Shown here: positions 1 to 8,443 of the stretch, in pieces
Position numbering within the stretch: position 1 is the first letter of the stretch
Layout of the letters: every line of letters begins with the position of its first letter
Source of the DNA: Lactobacillus sp. ESL0684
GTDB taxonomy: Bacteria > Bacillota > Bacilli > Lactobacillales > Lactobacillaceae
Assembly: GCF_029392675.1 (NCBI RefSeq)
Contig: NZ_CP113941.1
Location: forward strand, 422,001 to 486,000
Length of the DNA: 64,000 bases
Reading direction: 5' to 3'
The notes under the pieces: model-generated
The model's database searches: none
What the model saw: the letters and a program-made list of their open reading frames with translations, nothing else
Told to the model about the DNA's origin: nothing
Position numbers and translations under genes: made by a program

Positions 1-2298
1 AGTTTACTCAAATTAGTTTCAGTTACGACCGCTGCTGTGCGTGATAGTAATGAGCAGGAGATTGCCACCAGTCAAGTGGTAGTTGGTGATGTTATCCGTC
101 TTGGAGCAGGAGATATGGTTCCGGCAGATATGCGCTTACTATCTAGTAAAGACTTGTTTTGTTCATCGAGTTCATTAAATGGTGAATCTAATCCAGTTGA
201 AAAGATTGCTAGTAAAAAGCCGCATATTGGTCAAGATAACGACTATTTAAACTATCCTAATATTTTGTACGAGGGGACCACTATTGTTTCTGGGTCTGGG
301 TTAGGCGTAGTTTTTGCAACAGGGACGGACACCATGTTTGGTAAATTGGCTCATGATATTTCCCAAAATGATGTTAAGAATACCAATTTTGATGCTGGTA
401 TTAAGAGTATTTCTAAGTTACTACTTACGATGACCTTGGTCATTGCTCCGCTGGTTTTTTTAATTAATGGTTTAACCAAAGGAGATTGGCTAAATGCGTT
501 AGTCTTTGCGATTGCTACTGCAGTGGGTCTAACTCCAGAAATGTTGCCAGTGATTGTGACTACAAATTTAGTTAAAGGGTCAATTGAGATGTCTAAGCAT
601 GGCACAATTGTCAAGAAGATGAATGCAATTCAAAATTTTGGCTCGGCAGATGTGATGTGTACTGATAAGACTGGTACTTTAACACAAGATAAGGTAGTCT
701 TAGAACGCCACTATGATTTGAATTTGCATGAAAGTAAAAAAATCTTGGAATTAAGTTACCTTAATTCTTATTATCAAACTGGGATGAAAAACCTGATCGA
801 TAAGGCAATCATTGAAGCAGCCGGAGACGAGCTCGACATCAACGAAATTCAGCGTGATTATTATAAAATCGATGAAATTCCGTTTGACTTTTCAAGAAGA
901 AGAATGAGTGTGGTAATGGCTAATTCTGACCATAAACATGGTGAGCATTTGCTGGTGACTAAAGGCGCCGCAGAGGAAATGCTAGGTGTGTCAACCAAGG
1001 TGGAAGTAGATGGCCAGATTTTACCGTTAACGGCTGCCCGAAGAGACAAGATTATGGCTCAAGTTAACGAGATGAATGATGATGGTTTGCGGATTATCAT
1101 GTTGGGTTATAAAAATAATCCTGCACCTGTTGGTGAATTTTCGGTTACTGACGAGAATGATTTGATTTTGTGTGGCTTCTTAGCCTTTCTTGACCCACCT
1201 AAGGAAAGTGCTAAGGCAGCACTTGCAAGGTTAAAAGCTGACGGTATTACCGTCAAAATCCTAACTGGAGATAATGAAGCTGTCACTAGAACGGTTGGCT
1301 TGCAAGTGGGATTGAACGTAGATACCGTTTATTCTGGCAGTGATTTAGTAGATAAAAGCCATGAAGAGCTAGCCAAGATGGTGGAAGAATGCAATATCTT
1401 CGTCAAATTATCACCTGAAGATAAGACTCGGATTATTAATTTATTGAAAGAAAATGGGCATACCGTTGGGTACATGGGTGATGGTATCAATGATGCACCA
1501 GCCATGAAAGCAGCTGATGTATCTGTTTCGGTTGATACTGCAGTGGATATTGCTAAGGAATCTGCCGATATCATTTTATTACACAAAGATTTGAATGTGC
1601 TTGAAGAAGGCGTAAGAATTGGACGCAAAGTCTTTGGCAATACCCTGAAGTATATTAAAATTACTCTGTCATCTAACTTCGGTAATATCCTATCAGTGCT
1701 GCTAGCTTCATCATTCTTACCATTCTTACCGATGTTACCCTTACAGCTATTAATTTTAGACTTACTATATGGGACTAGTTGTTTGTCATTGCCATTTGAC
1801 TCAATGTCTAGTGATTACTTAAGTCAGCCGCGAACTTGGTCAACTAAAAAACTACCGAAATTTATGTTTTACTTTGGCCCAACCTCTTCTGTTTTTGATA
1901 TTATCACTTTCGGAATGTTGTATTTTGTAATCTGTCCTGAATTAGTGGGAGGCAACTTTAGCACGCTTGCACCAGCTCAAAAAACAGCGTTTATTGCCTT
2001 ATTCCACACTGGCTGGTTTATTGTATCTTTGTGGACACAAGAAATGGTGATTCACGCCTTGCGTGACCACCGGTTACCGTTTATTAAGCAGCATGCAACG
2101 CCAACGGTTACGCTAGCTACTTTTGGTGCGGGAGTTATTGGTACGATTATTCCATTTTCATTCTTGGCAGAGCCGTTACAATTTGGCCAGCTACCTTTAA
2201 GTTTCTTATGGTTCGTATTAGTGATACTAATCTTTTATATTCTGTTGACAACTTGGGTAAAGCATTTCTATCTTAAGAAAGAACAATTTTTAATTTAG
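1..2298 (+). CDS. mgtA: Magnesium-importing P-type ATPase (MgtA/MgtB, P3B class), 5' end outside the window
   Basis: The reading frame is open from base 1, so the N-terminus lies outside the window; 765 residues are visible and the family usually has about 880-900. In window numbering the phosphorylated Asp is D222 in a CTDKTGTLT motif, a LTGD motif ends at D424, and the hinge motif GDGINDAP starts near residue 493. A PEMLP membrane motif precedes the phosphorylation domain, and several C-terminal hydrophobic segments fit M5-M10 of a P3 ATPase. The family imports Mg2+ across the cytoplasmic membrane using ATP. The first visible residues belong to the actuator domain. No frameshift is seen. 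It converges on the ECF gene at 2332-2880. Family assignment is firm; Mg2+ specificity is inferred. Confidence 0.93.
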   Translation, partial: SLLKLVSVTTAAVRDSNEQEIATSQVVVGDVIRLGAGDMVPADMRLLSSKDLFCSSSSLNGESNPVEKIASKKPHIGQDNDYLNYPNILYEGTTIVSGSGLGVVFATGTDTMFGKLAHDISQNDVKNTNFDAGIKSISKLLLTMTLVIAPLVFLINGLTKGDWLNALVFAIATAVGLTPEMLPVIVTTNLVKGSIEMSKHGTIVKKMNAIQNFGSADVMCTDKTGTLTQDKVVLERHYDLNLHESKKILELSYLNSYYQTGMKNLIDKAIIEAAGDELDINEIQRDYYKIDEIPFDFSRRRMSVVMANSDHKHGEHLLVTKGAAEEMLGVSTKVEVDGQILPLTAARRDKIMAQVNEMNDDGLRIIMLGYKNNPAPVGEFSVTDENDLILCGFLAFLDPPKESAKAALARLKADGITVKILTGDNEAVTRTVGLQVGLNVDTVYSGSDLVDKSHEELAKMVEECNIFVKLSPEDKTRIINLLKENGHTVGYMGDGINDAPAMKAADVSVSVDTAVDIAKESADIILLHKDLNVLEEGVRIGRKVFGNTLKYIKITLSSNFGNILSVLLASSFLPFLPMLPLQLLILDLLYGTSCLSLPFDSMSSDYLSQPRTWSTKKLPKFMFYFGPTSSVFDIITFGMLYFVICPELVGGNFSTLAPAQKTAFIALFHTGWFIVSLWTQEMVIHALRDHRLPFIKQHATPTVTLATFGAGVIGTIIPFSFLAEPLQFGQLPLSFLWFVLVILIFYILLTTWVKHFYLKKEQFLI

Positions 2299-2330
2299 CT
2301 TATTTGATTAAGAAATGTATGGCTAGTTAA

Positions 2331-2356
2331 TCTATCTTTTGATAGAATGATAGATT
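2331..2356. terminator. Weak candidate terminator between convergent mgtA and ECF genes
   Basis: Short overlapping inverted repeats (TCTATC/GATAGA, and AATCTATC with GATAGATT) followed by TTTT on the plus strand. It overlaps the 3' end of the minus-strand gene. The stem is AT-rich, so termination efficiency is uncertain. Confidence 0.3.
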
Positions 2357-2880
2357 TTACGGACAAAGAAGTAGATGATTGGTACCATAATAGCTGTGGA
2401 AATTGAGTTGATGACTGTTGCAGTTTGACTAAAGAATGAGGAAATAATCGCTACTTTGAAGCTAGTACCAACCATTAGTGCTTCAACAATAGAAGCAAGA
2501 TAACTGGTAATTAGTTTGGTAATTCCTGCAACTACCGCAATAATCGTAATATTTTTCTTAGTATCGTGATATTTAGCTAAGCGAAATAAGCCATCAACAA
2601 CTAGGCCAAGAATAATTACTTGAATCATGGTTAGCCATGAAGTGGCAGCATAACCATTTAAGATATCAAAGCCTCCAAGCCCAATTAGACCAGCAATAAT
2701 ACCATTGCGACTACCTAAAAAAAGGATTGCAACTACAGTTAACGTATTGCCGAAGTGAATAAATGGCCGTCCAACAATTGCCGGGATCGGAAATCGTAAG
2801 ATCCAAATGCCAATATAAATGATGGCCGCAAACATTCCAGTCATAGTTAAAGCTGTTAAAGAATTTTTTTGGTTACGCAT
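2332..2880 (-). CDS. ECF transporter substrate-binding (S) component, DUF1393/ECF-ribofla_trS-like
   Basis: A 182-residue, very hydrophobic protein with about five to six membrane segments. The stretch PFIHFGNTLTVVAILFLGSR and the following glycine-rich segment resemble S components of energy-coupling factor vitamin transporters (PF07155-like). S components capture a vitamin or precursor and dock on a shared EcfA-EcfA'-EcfT module. No ATPase or T gene is adjacent, so this is a stand-alone group II S component; a candidate energizing module is at 57849-60324. The start is ATG at 2880 behind AGGAGGA. The substrate cannot be read from the sequence, and no riboswitch was recognised upstream. Confidence 0.8.
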   Translation of the reverse strand: MRNQKNSLTALTMTGMFAAIIYIGIWILRFPIPAIVGRPFIHFGNTLTVVAILFLGSRNGIIAGLIGLGGFDILNGYAATSWLTMIQVIILGLVVDGLFRLAKYHDTKKNITIIAVVAGITKLITSYLASIVEALMVGTSFKVAIISSFFSQTATVINSISTAIMVPIIYFFVRKIYHSIKR

Positions 2881-2977
2881 AATGTCCTCCTAAAGCAATT
2901 AATTATTTTTAGAACTAATTATAGTACTTTTTATAAAATACTTAATCTTTTTTTAGTTAAAAATTCATTTTATCGAA

Positions 2978-3021
2978 AAATAACCTTCAATCATGTCATT
3001 AAGATAGATTGGAGGTTATTT
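2978..3021 (-). terminator. Rho-independent terminator of the APC permease gene
   Basis: AAATAACCTTCAATC (2978-2992) pairs with GATTGGAGGTTATTT (3007-3021), a 15-bp stem with one G-U. On the minus strand the stem is followed by a short T run. It lies four bases beyond the permease stop codon. Confidence 0.85.
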
Positions 3022-3024
3022 CAT

Positions 3025-4332
3025 TTAGGCTCTATTATGTTTATTAGTCCAGTTATACACTGGCCAACCGGTCAAAGTTAATAAAATGCCAGTCAATGCC
3101 AATTTAGGCTGTGTCAGTGTGGTGTTAATAATGATAAATATCGCACCAATAATTGCTAGAATGGGTGGCAAGGGATATAAGGGGATTTTGTATGGACGCA
3201 GTAAATCAGGTTCGCGTTTGCGCAAGATAAAGACGCCAATAAATAATAATAAGGAAAAAATCCAGGAAACATAAACTAACATGTCAGTCAAACTATCAAA
3301 GGTTCCTGAAAAAATCATGATAACTGCAATTGCACATTCGAAAAGCATGCTATTAGTTGGTACTAAGGTTTTGGGATTCAATTTGGCAAAAAAGGCTGCT
3401 TGAGGCAGCTTTTTTTGTTTACCTAGGGTATAAGGCATTCTTGAACCAGCCATCAAATGACCATTGATTGCACCAAAAATTGAAACTAGAATTCCTAAAC
3501 TAATCATAAGGCCGCCAAAACTACCAAAGAGTTTTTGAGCAGCTAATAGTGCAGTTCCCTGATTGCCAACGATTTTGGACCAAGGAATAGTTTTAATGAA
3601 GCCCCAATTAAGTAAGGTATAAATCACGCTGACACCTAGTAGTCCCCAGGTAATTGCTCTGGACAATGTCTTGGCTGGATTCTTAATTTCATTGGCTAAG
3701 TTACCGATACTGAGCCAGCCATCATAGGCAAACAATACGGCAAGTAGAGCCTGACCAAAGGAAAAGGCACTGGTAGCTGAGGTGATCTGAGGACCTGGTG
3801 CACCAGCTAATTGATTGGTTTGGTTTGACCAGATTGCGAAGATACCGATTGCTAAAATAGGTAATAATTTGATAATTAAAGTTAATTTTTGCACCCCACT
3901 ACTTAATTTGGAGCCAAGCCAATTAATTAATAAGATGATGAGCATAACTAGTAAGGCAATGCTTGTGGTCGATAAAGCTTGTAGATGTGGTAACTGTTTT
4001 AATTGAGTTGCAAAGACAATCGAAAGCGCTGCAATATTAGCTGGATAATAAATAATAATTAGTGACCAGCCAAACAGAAAAGCAATTTTGGGTCCATAAA
4101 TGACAGTTAAATATCTTACGGCGCCACCATCTTCTGGGAAGCTAGCGGCTAGTTCCGCTACACTTAAGCCGGCCATGAGTGCAATTAAACCAGCTAGTGG
4201 CCAGACCAGAATACTTAACCAGGCATTATGGGTTAAACTAGAAACACTGGCAATTTTAAAAAATGCTCCCCCACCAATCATGGTACCCATGACGGTAGCT
4301 AAGGCGGCAAAAAGATTTAATTGTCTTTTCAT
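3025..4332 (-). CDS. APC superfamily amino acid permease
   Basis: A 435-residue protein with about 12 predicted membrane segments. Near the N-terminus, GTMIGGGAFF is the glycine-rich unwound helix 1 of APC transporters, and a segment near residues 60-75 carries the helix-2 signature region. It resembles the amino acid/LAT-like branch that includes the serine/threonine exchanger SteT. It probably takes up or exchanges a neutral amino acid at the cytoplasmic membrane. The start is ATG at 4332 with AGAGAGGT upstream. It is transcribed divergently from the ribose operon and stands alone, with its own terminator. Substrate unknown. Confidence 0.85.
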   Translation of the reverse strand: MKRQLNLFAALATVMGTMIGGGAFFKIASVSSLTHNAWLSILVWPLAGLIALMAGLSVAELAASFPEDGGAVRYLTVIYGPKIAFLFGWSLIIIYYPANIAALSIVFATQLKQLPHLQALSTTSIALLVMLIILLINWLGSKLSSGVQKLTLIIKLLPILAIGIFAIWSNQTNQLAGAPGPQITSATSAFSFGQALLAVLFAYDGWLSIGNLANEIKNPAKTLSRAITWGLLGVSVIYTLLNWGFIKTIPWSKIVGNQGTALLAAQKLFGSFGGLMISLGILVSIFGAINGHLMAGSRMPYTLGKQKKLPQAAFFAKLNPKTLVPTNSMLFECAIAVIMIFSGTFDSLTDMLVYVSWIFSLLLFIGVFILRKREPDLLRPYKIPLYPLPPILAIIGAIFIIINTTLTQPKLALTGILLTLTGWPVYNWTNKHNRA

Positions 4333-4431
4333 GATTTGTGACCTCTCTTAATTAAATAATCTTTGTCATTATATGCTAAAAGCAGCTAAAGATAAAATTG
4401 TTCTTGATAGATTGGTGTTAATCGATATTTT

Positions 4432-4459
4432 TTGAAAGCGAATCCAAGTATGCTATCAT
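4432..4459 (+). promoter_or_regulatory. rbs operon promoter overlapped by a cre-like CcpA site
   Basis: TTGAAA (4432-4437), 16-bp spacer, TATCAT (4454-4459) preceded by TG at 4451-4452, giving an extended -10. TGAAAGCGAATCCA (4433-4446) matches the cre consensus TGWAANCGNTNWCA at 12 of 14 positions and covers the -35 element. This suggests carbon catabolite repression of ribose use, by inference from consensus. Confidence 0.6.
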
Positions 4460-4501
4460 TTTTAATGAAAACAAAAATAACACGATCTAAAGGAGATACA
4501 G

Positions 4502-5416
4502 ATGAACAAAGTTGCAGTGATTGGCAGTATTAATCTGGATACTAATTTACGGGTTAAGGTAATGGCCAAGCCGGGGGAGACAATCCATGCTAAAGAGCAT
4601 TACAGCGCAGCCGGTGGTAAAGGAGCAAACCAAGCAGTAGCTGCGGCACGTTCAGGCTGTAAAACTAGCTTTATTGGTGCAGTAGGAAATGATGCACCCG
4701 GAGAGCAAATGCTGGATTTGTTAAAACAAGATGGAATTGATACATCAGGCATTCAGGTTGTTAAGGAGGAATCAACTGGTCAAGCTTTTATCAGCGTTGA
4801 TGATGCAGGACAGAATTCAATTATTATTTATGCAGGTGCCAATGCTGCTTTTGGCAGCGCAGAAGTAACTCAAAATCGTGCTTTGATTACTAACAGTGAT
4901 TTTGTACTAGCCCAATTTGAAACGCCAGTTGAGGCAACTATTAAAGGGTTTGAATTAGCACGTCAAGCTGGTGCTAAAACGATTTTAAATCCTGCTCCGG
5001 CAATGACGCAGATTCCAGTAGAACTGCTTGAGTTGACGGATATGATTACGCCTAATGAAACAGAGGTTGAAACCATTACTGGAGTGCATGTAACAACTGA
5101 AGCTGATGCTCGCAAAGCAGCTGCTAAGTTGCATGCTTTAGGAATTGCTGCGGTGGTAATTACTATTGGCTCAAAAGGTGCTTTTTATGATATTAATGGT
5201 CAAAGCGCACTAGTTCCAGCTTTTAAAGTTAAGGCGGTTGATACCACTGCTGCAGGTGATACTTTTATTGGCGCTATGGTTAGTGTACTTAAACCCGATT
5301 TTAGTAATTTGGCAGCTGCAATTAAGTTTGCTAACAAGGCTTCGTCACTGACGGTTAGCCGCTATGGTGCACAACCGGCGATTCCTTATCAAGCTGAGAT
5401 TGAACAAGTTAAATAA
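4502..5416 (+). CDS. rbsK: Ribokinase
   Basis: A 304-residue PfkB-family sugar kinase that phosphorylates D-ribose to ribose 5-phosphate in the cytoplasm. The first PfkB signature is GGKGANQ (residues 38-44). The second, DTTAAGDTF (247-255), contains the predicted catalytic Asp D253. The N-terminal GSINLD sugar-binding strand and full family length support ribokinase over other PfkB kinases, as does the immediately following rbsD. The start is ATG at 4502 behind AAAGGAG. It is the first gene of rbsK-rbsD-rbsU, with gaps of 14 and 15 nt. Confidence 0.95.
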   Translation: MNKVAVIGSINLDTNLRVKVMAKPGETIHAKEHYSAAGGKGANQAVAAARSGCKTSFIGAVGNDAPGEQMLDLLKQDGIDTSGIQVVKEESTGQAFISVDDAGQNSIIIYAGANAAFGSAEVTQNRALITNSDFVLAQFETPVEATIKGFELARQAGAKTILNPAPAMTQIPVELLELTDMITPNETEVETITGVHVTTEADARKAAAKLHALGIAAVVITIGSKGAFYDINGQSALVPAFKVKAVDTTAAGDTFIGAMVSVLKPDFSNLAAAIKFANKASSLTVSRYGAQPAIPYQAEIEQVK

Positions 5417-5430
5417 TAGAAAGGTAACAA

Positions 5431-5826
5431 ATGAAAAAAACTGCAGTTATTAATTCAAATTTATCACGGGTAATTGCTACAATGGGACATTTTGATAAAT
5501 TAGCTATTGGTGATGCTGGAACGCCTGTCCCTCAGGAAACCGAGAAAATCGACTTGGCAGTTACTAAGGGCATACCTAGTTTTATGGACGTATTAAATAA
5601 TGTCCTAGAAGAACTAGAAATTCAGCGCGTTTTTCTAGCAACCGAAATCAAATCGGAAAATCCACAAATGTTAGCTAGTATTAAAGAACTCCTGCCTGAT
5701 ACGCCAATTGAGTTTATTACCCACGAAGAGTTAAAAGCCAGCCTGAGTGATTGTAAGGCATTTGTTAGAACTGGTGAAATGCCCCCATATGCTAATATTT
5801 TGCTTGAAAGCAACGTGATTTTTTAA
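5431..5826 (+). CDS. rbsD: D-ribose pyranase
   Basis: A 131-residue protein of the RbsD/FucU family, which interconverts the pyranose and furanose forms of ribose so that ribokinase can use it. The N-terminal segment contains [17 protein letters not shown], with the conserved His of the GH motif and the DAG-P signature; the C-terminus has the expected Tyr-Asn pair (PYANIL). Length matches the family. It lies between the kinase and the transporter gene, consistent with one ribose operon. Confidence 0.95.
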   Translation: MKKTAVINSNLSRVIATMGHFDKLAIGDAGTPVPQETEKIDLAVTKGIPSFMDVLNNVLEELEIQRVFLATEIKSENPQMLASIKELLPDTPIEFITHEELKASLSDCKAFVRTGEMPPYANILLESNVIF

Positions 5827-5841
5827 AAAGGGGAGCAAACA

Positions 5842-6744
5842 TTGCAAATAGCTACATTAAATACGACTGCATTACTAGTTGGGCTAGGACCATTGATTGG
5901 TTGGGGATTGTTTCCGACTATTGCGTCTAAAATTGGTGGTAAGCCAGCTAATCAAATTTTAGGAACTACCTTGGGTACCTTTATTTTTGGATTAGCGTTT
6001 GCCTTGATTGGTGGTTACTCACTACCAACTGGAAGCTCATTATTTCTGTCAATTATTTCTGGAATTGGCTGGGCTAGTGCCCAAATTGTCACTTTCATGT
6101 CCTTTAACTTGGTTGGTTCTTCGAGGGTCATGCCAATTACCACTGCCTTTCAATTACTTGGGGCCTCTTTGTGGGGTGTAATTGCCCTAGGAAATTGGCC
6201 CGGAGTCAAAGCTAAAATTATCGGTGGGTTAGCATTAGTAGCAATTATTATTGGTGCTTATATGACAGTTTGGAGCGAAAATAAAACAGCACAAAAAACG
6301 AATTTGCTTAAAAAAGCAGTTATCTGGCTATTATTTGGTGAAATTGGTTATTGGTTATATTCAGCTGCGCCGCAGGCAGCCCGCGTTGATGGGCAACATG
6401 CATTTTTACCGCAAGCAATTGGGATGCTTTTAACTGGGATTGGCTATGGTATTTATGTTTCTCTTAAAAATCCGAAGCAAAATCCATTTAAAGAGTTAGT
6501 TTCATATCAACAAATTTTTGCTGGGTTCTTTTTTGCTTTTGCTGCTTTGACTTATCTAATTTCGGCACAACCCAATATGAATGGCTTAGCGACTGGCTTC
6601 GTTTTGTCACAGACTTCAGTTATCTTGGCAACCTTAACAGGTATTTGGTTCTTAGGACAAAAAAAGACTAAAAAAGAGCTGATAATTACCATTATTGGTT
6701 TAGTAATCATCTTAATTGCTGCGGCAGTGACAGAATTTATTTAG
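5842..6744 (+). CDS. rbsU: Ribose/glucose uptake permease, GRP family (RbsU-like)
   Basis: A 300-residue protein with about ten predicted membrane helices and the layout of the glucose/ribose porter family within the drug/metabolite superfamily. The start is TTG at 5842, supported by AAGGGGAG eight bases upstream. Linkage to rbsK and rbsD points to ribose; the RbsUDK arrangement is known from lactobacilli, where RbsU replaces an ABC ribose transporter. Glucose transport (GlcU-like) is the alternative. It ends the operon, with a terminator 26 nt downstream. Confidence 0.88.
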   Translation: MQIATLNTTALLVGLGPLIGWGLFPTIASKIGGKPANQILGTTLGTFIFGLAFALIGGYSLPTGSSLFLSIISGIGWASAQIVTFMSFNLVGSSRVMPITTAFQLLGASLWGVIALGNWPGVKAKIIGGLALVAIIIGAYMTVWSENKTAQKTNLLKKAVIWLLFGEIGYWLYSAAPQAARVDGQHAFLPQAIGMLLTGIGYGIYVSLKNPKQNPFKELVSYQQIFAGFFFAFAALTYLISAQPNMNGLATGFVLSQTSVILATLTGIWFLGQKKTKKELIITIIGLVIILIAAAVTEFI

Positions 6745-6769
6745 TAAGACTTTAAATTAGTAATAAACT

Positions 6770-6800
6770 TAGAAACTTCTTGTAGAGTTTCTATTTTTTT
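6770..6800 (+). terminator. Terminator of the rbsKDU operon
   Basis: TAGAAACT (6770-6777) pairs with AGTTTCTA (6786-6793), followed by seven T residues. Confidence 0.8.
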
Positions 6801-6845
6801 ATCATAAAAAAGTGAGATTACTGGCTCATACTTTGGATAAAAAGA

Positions 6846-6874
6846 TTGACAAAAAGTAAGTAAAAGCATAGCAT
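6846..6874 (+). promoter_or_regulatory. Candidate promoter of the amino acid ABC operon leader
   Basis: Consensus TTGACA at 6846-6851 with TAGCAT 17 bp downstream (4 of 6 matches to TATAAT). Transcription from here would start near 6880 and give an untranslated leader of about 240 nt before the first permease gene. It is the best promoter I can see in the 375-bp gap at 6745-7119; another TTGACA at 7004 has no convincing -10. Confidence 0.45.
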
Positions 6875-6919
6875 ATAAGACACTTACAGATAATAAGTAA
6901 GAAAGGAATATAATCTACG

Positions 6920-6985
6920 ATGCAGCTTCAAACTTGTCCAATTCAATGTTTAAATAAATTAACTGTTTGCTATTTGGTGCTGTAG
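6920..6985 (+). CDS. Candidate 21-residue Cys-containing leader peptide
   Basis: ATG at 6920 opens 21 codons ending at TAG 6983-6985, with AAAGGA at 6902-6907 (12-nt spacing, slightly long). Cys codons fall at positions 6 (TGT, 6935), 10 (TGT, 6947) and 17 (TGC, 6968). Three Cys in 21 codons is striking because the binding protein it precedes has none. The stop codon lies inside GTAGTT (6982-6987), which repeats part of the descending arm of the downstream terminator. This fits a ribosome-stalling leader that senses cysteine supply, but such a short frame could occur by chance and translation is unproven. Confidence 0.4.
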   Translation: MQLQTCPIQCLNKLTVCYLVL

Positions 6986-7014
6986 TTGTATTCTACTTTT
7001 TTATTGACAATAGG

Positions 7015-7054
7015 AAAGAACTACGCAAAGTCACATAGACGCGTAGTTCTTTTT
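7015..7054 (+). terminator. Terminator/attenuator hairpin upstream of the amino acid ABC operon
   Basis: AAAGAACTACGC (7015-7026) and GCGTAGTTCTTT (7041-7052) form a perfect 12-bp stem with a 14-nt loop, ending in five T residues. It sits between the probable promoter and the first gene, so it would act as an attenuator. GTAGTT at 6982-6987 could pair with AACTAC at 7019-7024 and disrupt the stem. Confidence 0.75.
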
Positions 7055-7119
7055 CTTAGTAACGGTTAGCTGGACGCAAATAAGTGCCAGTAGTTTGATT
7101 AGGAATTGGGGGGTAAAAG

Positions 7120-7779
7120 ATGAGTTGGCAAATTATTGCGCAAAGTTTACCAATTTTTGGTAAGGCCTTTTTATTAACCATTGGTCTAGCTTTAGTTGGA
7201 ATTTTGGGTTCGCTAATTGTTGGAGTCATCAGTAGTTTAATCCAGTATTTCAAAGTGCCAATTTTAAACCAAATTGTAACGGTTTATGTTGAAGTAGCAC
7301 GTAATACGCCATTATTAATTCAATTGTTCTTCTTGTATTATGCTTTTCCAGTGTTGGGGTTAAAATTGAAAGCAACTACTTGTGGGATTATTGGACTGAT
7401 CTTTTTAGGCGGTGGCTATATGGCTGAAGGCTTTAGTGGCGGCTTTAGTGGAGTCAGTTCCAATCAAATTGATGATGGTAAAGCCTTGGGGATGAATCAG
7501 TTCCAGTTAGCTCGATATGTTATTTTTCCACAAGGCTTTGCTTTGAGCATGCCCGCTTTAACGGCCAATATTATTTTTTTAATCAAAGAAACATCCATCT
7601 TTTCAGTAATTGCTATTCCAGAATTAACCAATACCGCTCTTGACTTAATCGGTATGTATTATCGGTCAAATGAATATCTACTAATATTGGTAATTGCCTA
7701 TGCGATTATTTTAATTCCGGTAATCTTATTACTTAATTATTGGGAAAGGAGAGTTCGTTATGGAACATTCGGCGATTAA
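7120..7779 (+). CDS. Polar amino acid ABC transporter permease 1
   Basis: A 219-residue inner-membrane subunit of the HisM/GlnP type with about five membrane segments. The EAA-type cytoplasmic loop that docks the ATPase is near residues 124-143 (DDGKALGMNQFQLARYVIFP), and ARNTPLLIQLFF is a typical family motif. The start is ATG at 7120 after a run of six G residues. It overlaps the next permease by 20 nt, so the two are probably translationally coupled and form a heterodimeric pore. The substrate is inferred from the binding protein as cysteine or cystine. Confidence 0.9.
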   Translation: MSWQIIAQSLPIFGKAFLLTIGLALVGILGSLIVGVISSLIQYFKVPILNQIVTVYVEVARNTPLLIQLFFLYYAFPVLGLKLKATTCGIIGLIFLGGGYMAEGFSGGFSGVSSNQIDDGKALGMNQFQLARYVIFPQGFALSMPALTANIIFLIKETSIFSVIAIPELTNTALDLIGMYYRSNEYLLILVIAYAIILIPVILLLNYWERRVRYGTFGD

Positions 7780-8434
7780 TGTTTTGTTTGCCGGTGATAA
7801 CTTTGCAAGGCTGATGCAGGGATTGTGGACATCTGTTTGGATTGCTGCAGTTAGCTTAATTATTGGTTTGATCTTAGGGACAATTTTTGGGATTTTACGA
7901 ACGCTACCAAACAAAGTGGTTCGGTTCATTTTACGGCTATACCTGGAATTCTTTCGAATTGTACCAACAATTGTTTTATTGTATTTAGCATATTATATTT
8001 TACCGCGTTCTTTGCATATTAACTGGCCAGCTAGCTGGATGGCAGTGATTGCCTTTTCTTTATGGGTAGCTGCCGAATTTAGTGATATTGTGCGAGGGGC
8101 CATTGAATCGGTTCCAGTAACGCAAAAAGAATCTGGACTTGCCTTGGGATTGAGTCAGGTACAGCTATTTCGGTACGTTTTACTTCCACAAGCTGCTAAA
8201 TTGGAATTGCCGGCTACAATTAATTTGGCTACGCGAGTGATTAAAACCACATCATTGTTAATGACGATCAGCATTATTGATGTTATCGCGGTTGGACAGC
8301 AAATTATGGAAGCTAATAATCAACGGTATCCTAATGCAGTCTTTTGGATTTATGGGTTGATTTTTATTTTGTACTTTGCAATTGATTATCCACTATCAGC
8401 TTGGGCCAAGCGCCTGTCTGCTAAACAAAAGTAG
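7760..8434 (+). CDS. Polar amino acid ABC transporter permease 2
   Basis: A 224-residue second permease of the same family. It has about five membrane segments, the FFRIVPTIVLLY counterpart of the family TP motif, and an EAA loop with KESGLALGLSQVQLFRYVLLP. The start is ATG at 7760 within the end of permease 1, preceded by GGAAAGGAGAG. It ends 9 nt before the ATPase gene. The two permeases are diverged paralogues, which suggests a heterodimeric channel. Confidence 0.9.
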   Translation: MEHSAINVLFAGDNFARLMQGLWTSVWIAAVSLIIGLILGTIFGILRTLPNKVVRFILRLYLEFFRIVPTIVLLYLAYYILPRSLHINWPASWMAVIAFSLWVAAEFSDIVRGAIESVPVTQKESGLALGLSQVQLFRYVLLPQAAKLELPATINLATRVIKTTSLLMTISIIDVIAVGQQIMEANNQRYPNAVFWIYGLIFILYFAIDYPLSAWAKRLSAKQK

Positions 8435-8443
8435 GTGAAATAA

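Noticed and set aside
2881-3081. Plus-strand gene in the intergenic region before the permease terminator
   Set aside because: It covers the ECF promoter region and the permease terminator hairpin, with no family resemblance.
6745-7119. T-box riboswitch or SAM/lysine riboswitch upstream of the amino acid ABC operon
   Set aside because: No T-box antiterminator core (TGGNACCGCG-like) or specifier loop layout, and no recognisable riboswitch core. The short Cys-containing frame with a terminator fits better.
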